Positions 1-4,041 of a stretch of DNA of 9,157 nucleotides are shown here, one piece after another (position 1 is the stretch's first letter; each line of letters opens with the position of its first letter). The translations under genes and the position numbers were made by a program. The notes below the pieces were generated by a model. That model saw nothing but the letters and a program-made list of their open reading frames with translations. It was not told the DNA's origin and ran no database searches. The stretch comes from an uncultured Oribacterium sp. (GTDB lineage Bacteria; Bacillota; Clostridia; Lachnospirales; Lachnospiraceae), in NCBI GenBank assembly GCA_934279105.1, contig CAKQWR010000080.1, forward strand, positions 1 through 9,157, written 5' to 3'.

Positions 1-150
1 AACAACTTCAACAGTCTCTACCATGATGTGAAGTTCCTGAGCCTGCCGGAGAAGGAAAAGGAGAGCTGCATGGCCCTTCTGATGCTGACCTTCCGTGTTC
101 TGAGCACCTGCATCCATACACTGGGATTCGGCGCACCGGAGCGCATGTAA
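1..150 (+). CDS. C-terminal fragment of an unrecognised protein
   Basis: Frame 1 is open from the window edge to a TAA at 148-150, giving 49 residues. The start lies outside the window. The visible part has a short charged stretch (LPEKEKES) followed by a hydrophobic, probably helical segment (MALLMLTFRVLS) and ends in GAPERM. No family motif is recognisable and I assign no function. It is taken as coding because the frame is open to the edge, its codons resemble those of the genes downstream, and it ends 80 bases before the next start. No terminator-like hairpin with a T-run lies in that gap, so it could be co-transcribed with the phosphodiesterase gene. Confidence 0.55.
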   Translation, partial: NNFNSLYHDVKFLSLPEKEKESCMALLMLTFRVLSTCIHTLGFGAPERM

Positions 151-230
151 TCATAGATTTTACGGAATAGTGATTGCTGCCCGGAACGTATCTGACGCGA
201 CGGAGCAGCAGTGATAGGAGAAGACAGAAT

Positions 231-794
231 ATGAAATATTTCATTGCCAGTGATATCCACGGCTCTGCTTACTGGTGCCGCAAGACCCTGGAGAAGTTTG
301 AGGAGAGCGGCGCAGAGCGCCTGATTATTCTCGGCGATATCCTTTATCATGGACCGCGTAACGACCTTCCTCGGGAGTATGCACCGAAGGAGGTCATCGC
401 GATGCTGAATCCGCTGAAGGAGAAGATCTGGGCGGTACGTGGCAACTGTGAGGCAGAGGTCGATCAGATGGTGCTGCAGTTCCCGGTGATGGCGGATTAT
501 GCGATTCTCGCACTGAATGGCCATACGATTTTTGCAACCCATGGTCATCTCTTCGACGAAACGAAGCTTCCACCACTGATGGCGGGCGATGCACTGCTGC
601 ATGGTCATACCCATCTTCTGAAGGCAGAGAAGCTGACCGCGGAGGATGGACGTCCGTTCTTCCATCTGAATCCGGGCAGCACTTCCCTTCCGAAGGGTGG
701 CAACCCGAATACCTATGCCATCCTCGATGAGGATGTGTTCACGGTTTATGACTTCGAAGGCAACACGATTGCGTCGATTTCGCTGAATGCGTAA
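231..794 (+). CDS. yfcE: YfcE-type metallophosphodiesterase
   Basis: A 187-residue cytoplasmic protein of the calcineurin-like metallophosphoesterase superfamily. It matches the E. coli YfcE pattern closely in order and length. The metal-site motifs are all visible: SDIHGS (Asp8, His10), GDILYHG (Asp36), RGNCE (Asn72), THGHLF (His104) and HGHTH (His126, His128). The segments GPRN, EVDQM and NPGS-TSLPKGGNP are also YfcE hallmarks. Family knowledge: YfcE is a divalent-metal phosphodiesterase shown to hydrolyse model substrates such as bis-p-nitrophenyl phosphate; its physiological substrate is unsettled. The start at 231 is chosen because AGGAG lies at 216-220 with a 10-base gap and the protein then begins exactly like the family (MKYFIASDIHG). 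An in-frame ATG at 174 would add 19 atypical residues without a good ribosome site. It is followed by a long hairpin and probably ends its transcript. Confidence 0.93.
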   Translation: MKYFIASDIHGSAYWCRKTLEKFEESGAERLIILGDILYHGPRNDLPREYAPKEVIAMLNPLKEKIWAVRGNCEAEVDQMVLQFPVMADYAILALNGHTIFATHGHLFDETKLPPLMAGDALLHGHTHLLKAEKLTAEDGRPFFHLNPGSTSLPKGGNPNTYAILDEDVFTVYDFEGNTIASISLNA

Positions 795-817
795 AAGATA
801 TACGAGATAAGCGATAG

Positions 818-865
818 AGCTGCTGCATGATCAGATGAAAAGCTGATCATGCAGCAGCTGTTCTC
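818..865 (+). terminator. Hairpin after yfcE, probable terminator
   Basis: A perfect 17-bp inverted repeat (818-834 with 843-859) encloses an 8-base loop and starts 24 bases after the yfcE stop. The stem is GC-balanced and strong. The following tract (GTTCTCTT) is only partly T-rich, and a clean run of T does not come until 881-886, so intrinsic termination may be incomplete. Confidence 0.65.
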
Positions 866-942
866 TTGGATGGGGTGGATTTTTTTAACAAAAATTCTGC
901 TGGAAAAGTAAATTTTTGTCATGTTTCAATCGGACATTGATA

Positions 943-948
943 TATAAT
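943..948 (+). promoter_or_regulatory. Candidate -10 box for fucO
   Basis: A perfect TATAAT lies at 943-948 in an AT-rich stretch between the yfcE hairpin and fucO. The best -35 match, TTGTCA at 916-921, is 21 bases upstream, longer than the usual 16-18, so the promoter would be weak or need an activator. Transcription from here would start near 955 and leave a leader of about 140 bases. Confidence 0.45.
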
Positions 949-954
949 CTACAA

Positions 955-1096
955 TCTGCTATCATAAAAACGGTTTAAGTTGTGCACTGTGAATAATGTT
1001 CAGGGCACACACGAGAGTCTTTTGTATAGCTATGCCGAAGCAGAGAGAATAGGTCTTTTCTGGAGTGGCATTCATATTATTAAAAGGAGAAGAATT
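955..1096 (+). promoter_or_regulatory. Long 5' leader of fucO with possible hairpins
   Basis: About 140 bases lie between the likely transcription start and the fucO ATG. Two imperfect hairpins can be drawn. One pairs 981-989 (TGTGCACTG) with 1001-1009 (CAGGGCACA), with one mismatch. The other pairs 1032-1036 with 1067-1071 around an inner stem of 1041-1047 with 1056-1062 that uses G-U pairs. No known riboswitch consensus is recognised, and neither hairpin has a T-run to act as an attenuator. The first inverted repeat could equally be a DNA operator. The ribosome site AGGAG at 1085-1089 lies outside both. Confidence 0.25.
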
Positions 1097-2242
1097 ATGG
1101 CTGTTAATCGTTTCGTCTTAAATGGTATTTCTTATCACGGTCATGGCGCAATCAAGGAGATTCCTGGTCTCATTCAGGCGAGAGGATACAAGAAGGCATT
1201 TGTTGCATCGGATCCTGATCTCGTAAAGTTTGGCGTAACAGCGAAGGTGACGGATCTTCTGAAGGAGAACGGCATCGATTTCTTCCTTTACGATGACATC
1301 AAGCCGAACCCAACCATCGAGAACATCCAGCATGGTGTAGAGGCATACAAGTCCTGTGGTGCAGACTGCATGATCACCATCGGTGGTGGTTCTTCCATGG
1401 ATACCGGTAAGGGCATCGGTATCGTTATTAACAACCCGGAGTTTGCGGATATCCGTTCTCTCGAGGGCGTAGCTCCGACGAAGCACCGTACCGTATTTAC
1501 CATTGCGGTTCCTACGACAGGTGGTACTGGCGCAGAGTCAACCATTAACTATGTAGTAACCGATGTAGAGAAGAAGAGAAAGTTCGTCTGCGTCGATGCA
1601 AATGATATTCCTGATATCGCTGTCGTTGATCCGGATATGATGTCCTCCATGCCGAAGGGACTGACCGCTTCGACTGGTATGGATGCTCTTACACATGCCA
1701 TCGAGGGTTATACCACGAAGGGTGCATGGGAGCTCGCAGATGTACTCGACCTCGAGGCTATCAAGCTCATCGCAAAGAACCTTCGTAAGGCTGTAGAGAA
1801 CGATCCGGACGGACGTGAAGGTATGGCACTTGCACAGTATGTAACGGCGATGGCATACTCCAATGTAGGTCTCGGTATCGCACACTCCATGGCACATACC
1901 CTCGGCGCTGTTTATGACACACCGCACGGTGTTGCATGTGCGATGATGCTTCCGATCGTTATGGAGTTCAACCAGGAGTATACCGGCGAGAAGTTCAAGG
2001 CGATCGCAGAGGCATTTGGTGTAGATACGACGGGTATGGATGCCGCAACATATCGTAAGGCTGCCATCGATGCTGTAAAGCAGCTCTCTGTAGATGTCGG
2101 AATCCCGACGAAGCTTGAGGCACTCAAGGAAGAGGACCTTCCGTTCCTTTGCAAGTCCGCTGCCGCAGATGCATGTGCACCAGGTAACCCAAGAGAAGCA
2201 AGCATCGCTGACTTCGAAGCTATGTTCAGAAAGCTGATGTAA
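1097..2242 (+). CDS. fucO: Iron-containing lactaldehyde/1,2-propanediol dehydrogenase (FucO type)
   Basis: A 381-residue cytoplasmic enzyme of the iron-dependent (group III) alcohol dehydrogenase family. FucO reduces L-lactaldehyde to L-1,2-propanediol with NADH, the step that disposes of the aldehyde from fucose or rhamnose breakdown under anaerobic conditions. Metal ligands fall on the same numbers as in E. coli FucO: Asp196 and His200 (STGMDALTHAIEGY), His263 (GIAHSMAH) and His277 (TPHGVA). The dinucleotide loop GGGSSMD is at 96-102, and Asp39 is present, the residue that favours NAD over NADP in FucO. NNPEFADIRSLEG, TINYVVTD and RKFVCVDANDIP are further strong FucO matches. Start: AGGAGA at 1085-1090 is six bases before the ATG, and the protein begins as the family does; an in-frame ATG at 980 would add 39 unrelated residues. 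Codons are strongly biased (GTA, CGT, GGT), suggesting high expression. No fucose or rhamnose genes are nearby, so a related substrate such as 1,3-propanediol or another small alcohol cannot be excluded. Confidence 0.9.
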   Translation: MAVNRFVLNGISYHGHGAIKEIPGLIQARGYKKAFVASDPDLVKFGVTAKVTDLLKENGIDFFLYDDIKPNPTIENIQHGVEAYKSCGADCMITIGGGSSMDTGKGIGIVINNPEFADIRSLEGVAPTKHRTVFTIAVPTTGGTGAESTINYVVTDVEKKRKFVCVDANDIPDIAVVDPDMMSSMPKGLTASTGMDALTHAIEGYTTKGAWELADVLDLEAIKLIAKNLRKAVENDPDGREGMALAQYVTAMAYSNVGLGIAHSMAHTLGAVYDTPHGVACAMMLPIVMEFNQEYTGEKFKAIAEAFGVDTTGMDAATYRKAAIDAVKQLSVDVGIPTKLEALKEEDLPFLCKSAAADACAPGNPREASIADFEAMFRKLM

Positions 2243-2287
2243 TGAATTTCGGGCGCGAGACCCCAAAGATTTAAACTGCAAAATTTG

Positions 2288-2316
2288 CCCTCGGAGTTTT
2301 CTCCGAGGGTATTTTT
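2288..2316 (+). terminator. Rho-independent terminator after fucO
   Basis: A perfect 9-bp stem, CCCTCGGAG (2288-2296) with CTCCGAGGG (2301-2309), closes a TTTT loop and is followed by TATTTTT. It lies 45 bases after the fucO stop and ends its transcript. Confidence 0.92.
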
Positions 2317-2362
2317 ATGCTAACATAGTCTTCAGAATTTATCGGAAAGAAAAGGCTGAGTG

Positions 2363-3874
2363 ATGATGAAAAAAGCATGGAAATACATGGCGATTCCGGT
2401 TGGAATCATGCTCCTTCTTACGGGATGTGCACATTTTAATAAGCTTGTAGATCATGTTGCATCGAAGCAGGAAACAACGGCGGCGGAAACGCAGGCGGTG
2501 ATGGAAACGACGATTCCGGCAGATCAGGTTGTGGAACCGACGGATCCGGATGCGATGAAGATCGAGCTTTCGCAGGGTGCGCCGGCGCTGGGCTTCGTGC
2601 ACCTGATGGAGGAATCCGACCTGGGTGCAACACAGGGGAATTATCATTTTGAAGTAAAAGCAAGTGAAGCGGAAGTGCTGTCTGATTTCATCACGGGTGC
2701 GGCGGATGTAGCGGTTCTGTCGCCGGAAAGTGCGGCGCGTGCGTATCATGATTCGAAGGACGGTGCGGTCATCGTAAATATCAATGCCGGAAACGAACTG
2801 TACTGCATCACGGGAAACAGTGAAATCAAAAGCTTTCAGGGTCTGAAGGGACAGGATGTGCTGAGCGTCGGCGCGGGCGAGCAGCCGGAACATGTCATCA
2901 AGTATCTCGTGAGTCAGTATGGTACACAGTTTCGTGTGCAGTATACAGATATAAATGACATCATGTCACAGCTTTCAGCAGATTCCTCGAAAGTGGCCAT
3001 CGTGGCAGAACCGGAGGCGTCCGTGCTGCTTGCCAGTGTGCCGGGGACAGTACGTGCGTTTTCACTGAAGGACAGCTGGGAAAATGTGGCAGGGAGCGGT
3101 AGTCTTATTTCCGGTGTCACACTGGTGCATCGGAACGATTATGAGAATAAACGGGCATCCGTGGATAACCTTCTTCGTGAAACGGCAATCTCCATCGTGA
3201 AGGCAGAGCGCTCTTCGAACCAGACTGCGAAGCTGGCAGGAAAGTTCGGCGTCGCACAGGCCGCTGCAGTGCCGCTGGCACTCCCATATGCAAATGTAAA
3301 ATGCATTACCGGTGATCAGATGAAGAGCAGAATCAATACATATCTGATCAATATTGCGACGATCGATTCTTCCATCGTGGGACGTAGTATTCCTGGCGAA
3401 GATTTCTACTATGGTTATATCGTAACGAAGCCGGAGGAGAGCAGTTCCGGTCGCTATGATGAAACAGAGGAGTCGACCGTCGAGAGCGATGATGAGGACA
3501 GTGAGGATTCCTGGTACGAGGATACGAAAAAAACAGAAGCCTCAGAGGATGACGAAGACCAGGAGGCAAAACGTGATGACGGTATAAAGCGTAAGAGCGA
3601 TAAGAAGCGTGAAAACGAGGAAGAACGTACAGAAAGGGAAGAAGAGAACAAGCGCGAAAGCGAAAAAACCGACGAGTCTCTGAAAAAACATGAGAAGACG
3701 GAAAAAGAAGAAGCGGGTAGACGTCCGGAAATCGAAGAGGTACAGAAACCTGCAGAGACCGCAGCTTCACCGCAACCGGAAGGTCCGGCTGCACCGGAGG
3801 GACCAGATCCGTCTGCTTCGCCGGAAGGCCCGGTTGTGAACGAGGACATCATCAGCGGTGGCCCGATGGGGTAA
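2363..3874 (+). CDS. Lipoprotein with ABC-type solute-binding domain and long charged C-terminal tail
   Basis: A 503-residue secreted lipoprotein. MMKK is followed by a hydrophobic core and a lipobox, LLTGC, with the lipidated Cys at 22. Residues 23-64 are a Thr/Ala/Glu-rich linker. Residues 65-356 resemble periplasmic-binding-type proteins of the NMT1/SsuA/TauA-like group: IELSQGAPALGFVHLME, a segment FITGAADVAVLSPESAA typical of the 'counts available sites' loop, FQGLKGQDVLSVG, and a second lobe with VAIVAEPEASVLL. The ligand is not predictable. Residues 357-503 form a tail in three parts: acidic (358-401), mixed-charge Lys/Arg/Glu (402-457), and Pro-rich with three PEGP units (472-490). 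Start: GTG 2360, ATG 2363 and ATG 2366 are all in frame; 2363 is preferred because AAAGG at 2351-2355 sits seven bases upstream. No permease or ATPase gene is adjacent, and terminators bound it on both sides, so it is a single-gene unit. No clear promoter was found in the short gap upstream. It could be a sensor or adhesion-type lipoprotein instead of a transporter part. Confidence 0.75.
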   Translation: MMKKAWKYMAIPVGIMLLLTGCAHFNKLVDHVASKQETTAAETQAVMETTIPADQVVEPTDPDAMKIELSQGAPALGFVHLMEESDLGATQGNYHFEVKASEAEVLSDFITGAADVAVLSPESAARAYHDSKDGAVIVNINAGNELYCITGNSEIKSFQGLKGQDVLSVGAGEQPEHVIKYLVSQYGTQFRVQYTDINDIMSQLSADSSKVAIVAEPEASVLLASVPGTVRAFSLKDSWENVAGSGSLISGVTLVHRNDYENKRASVDNLLRETAISIVKAERSSNQTAKLAGKFGVAQAAAVPLALPYANVKCITGDQMKSRINTYLINIATIDSSIVGRSIPGEDFYYGYIVTKPEESSSGRYDETEESTVESDDEDSEDSWYEDTKKTEASEDDEDQEAKRDDGIKRKSDKKRENEEERTEREEENKRESEKTDESLKKHEKTEKEEAGRRPEIEEVQKPAETAASPQPEGPAAPEGPDPSASPEGPVVNEDIISGGPMG

Positions 3875-3892
3875 ATACAGTGAGATTATATC

Positions 3893-3940
3893 ATCCTGCC
3901 TTGACGTAACATTACGAAAAGGCAGGATTAATTTTTATTT
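3893..3940 (+). terminator. Rho-independent terminator after the lipoprotein gene
   Basis: A 10-bp stem, ATCCTGCCTT (3893-3902) with AAGGCAGGAT (3919-3928), is followed by TAATTTTTATTT. The 16-base loop contains a further small CGTAA/TTACG repeat. It lies 19 bases after the stop and insulates the copper operon from read-through. Confidence 0.88.
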
Positions 3941-3944
3941 ATGA

Positions 3945-3974
3945 TTGACGTGACATACCCCTTGAGGGTATATT
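3945..3974 (+). promoter_or_regulatory. Upstream copper-operon promoter P1
   Basis: TTGACG (3945-3950) and TATATT (3969-3974) are separated by 18 bases, a good vegetative sigma-A type promoter. A CsoR-like palindrome fills the spacer and overlaps the -10, so repressor binding would block polymerase. The expected start is near 3981. Confidence 0.7.
3955..3971 (+). promoter_or_regulatory. CsoR-type operator O1
   Basis: ATACCC (3955-3960) and GGGTAT (3966-3971) are perfect inverted half-sites around CTTGA. This matches the TACCC-N5-GGGTA type palindrome known for CsoR operators. It lies between the P1 -35 and -10 and upstream of an operon that encodes CsoR, which supports autorepression relieved by Cu(I). 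Confidence 0.8.
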
Positions 3975-3978
3975 TAGC

Positions 3979-4008
3979 TTGACTTGATATAGGGGGTGGG
4001 GGTATATT
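3979..4008 (+). promoter_or_regulatory. Downstream copper-operon promoter P2
   Basis: TTGACT (3979-3984) and TATATT (4003-4008) are separated by 18 bases, exactly the geometry of P1 and 34 bases downstream of it. The G-rich O2 site fills the spacer. The expected start is near 4015, leaving a leader of about 27 bases with AGAGG at 4031-4035 six bases before the copA ATG. This is probably the main promoter, as it is nearest the gene. Confidence 0.75.
3987..4007 (+). promoter_or_regulatory. Second, atypical CsoR-like operator O2
   Basis: The site reads ATATA, five G, T, five G, TATAT. The outer ATATA/TATAT arms are an inverted repeat and the right side keeps the GGGTAT half-site. The left core is G-rich where a palindromic CsoR site would have C, so the G runs are direct repeats and not inverted ones. 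It occupies the same place in P2 as O1 does in P1. Confidence 0.6.
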
Positions 4009-4041
4009 TCCACCGAGGCTTGTATGTGAAAGAGGTAAAAA

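Larger units (their letters stand above)
3945..4009 (+). repeat. 34-bp imperfect tandem repeat of the promoter-operator
   Basis: Unit 1 starts at 3945 and unit 2 at 3979. Over the first 31 positions 23 are identical, including the -35 core TTGAC, the ATA before the operator core, and GGGTATATTT over the -10. The differences are concentrated in the operator's left half (positions 14-18 of the unit) plus single changes at 6, 10 and 21. Confidence 0.7.

Noticed and set aside
175..210. An inverted repeat (TGCTGC with GCAGCA) before yfcE as a terminator or riboswitch
   Set aside because: Short arms with a bulge, a large loop and no T-run; probably chance.
174..230. An in-frame upstream ATG for yfcE
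   Set aside because: No ribosome site before it, and the added 19 residues are Arg/Ser-rich and absent from the family; the ATG at 231 has AGGAG correctly placed.
988..1005. A Rex-like redox operator before fucO (TGTGAATAATGTTCA)
   Set aside because: Only the left half resembles the Rex consensus; the right half differs at most positions and the spacing is off by one.
980..1096. An in-frame upstream extension of fucO starting with ATG at 980
   Set aside because: The added 39 residues match nothing in the family, and the ATG at 1097 has a strong ribosome site and the usual FucO N terminus.
1538..2281. A 247-codon minus-strand open frame opposite fucO
   Set aside because: Cys- and Ile-rich translation without any recognisable motif; the plus strand is clearly an iron alcohol dehydrogenase.
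3901..3915. A third copy of the promoter repeat, since TTGACGTAACAT resembles TTGACGTGACAT at 3945
   Set aside because: The similarity stops after about 12 bases, no -10 or operator follows at the right distance, and the sequence is the loop of the terminator.
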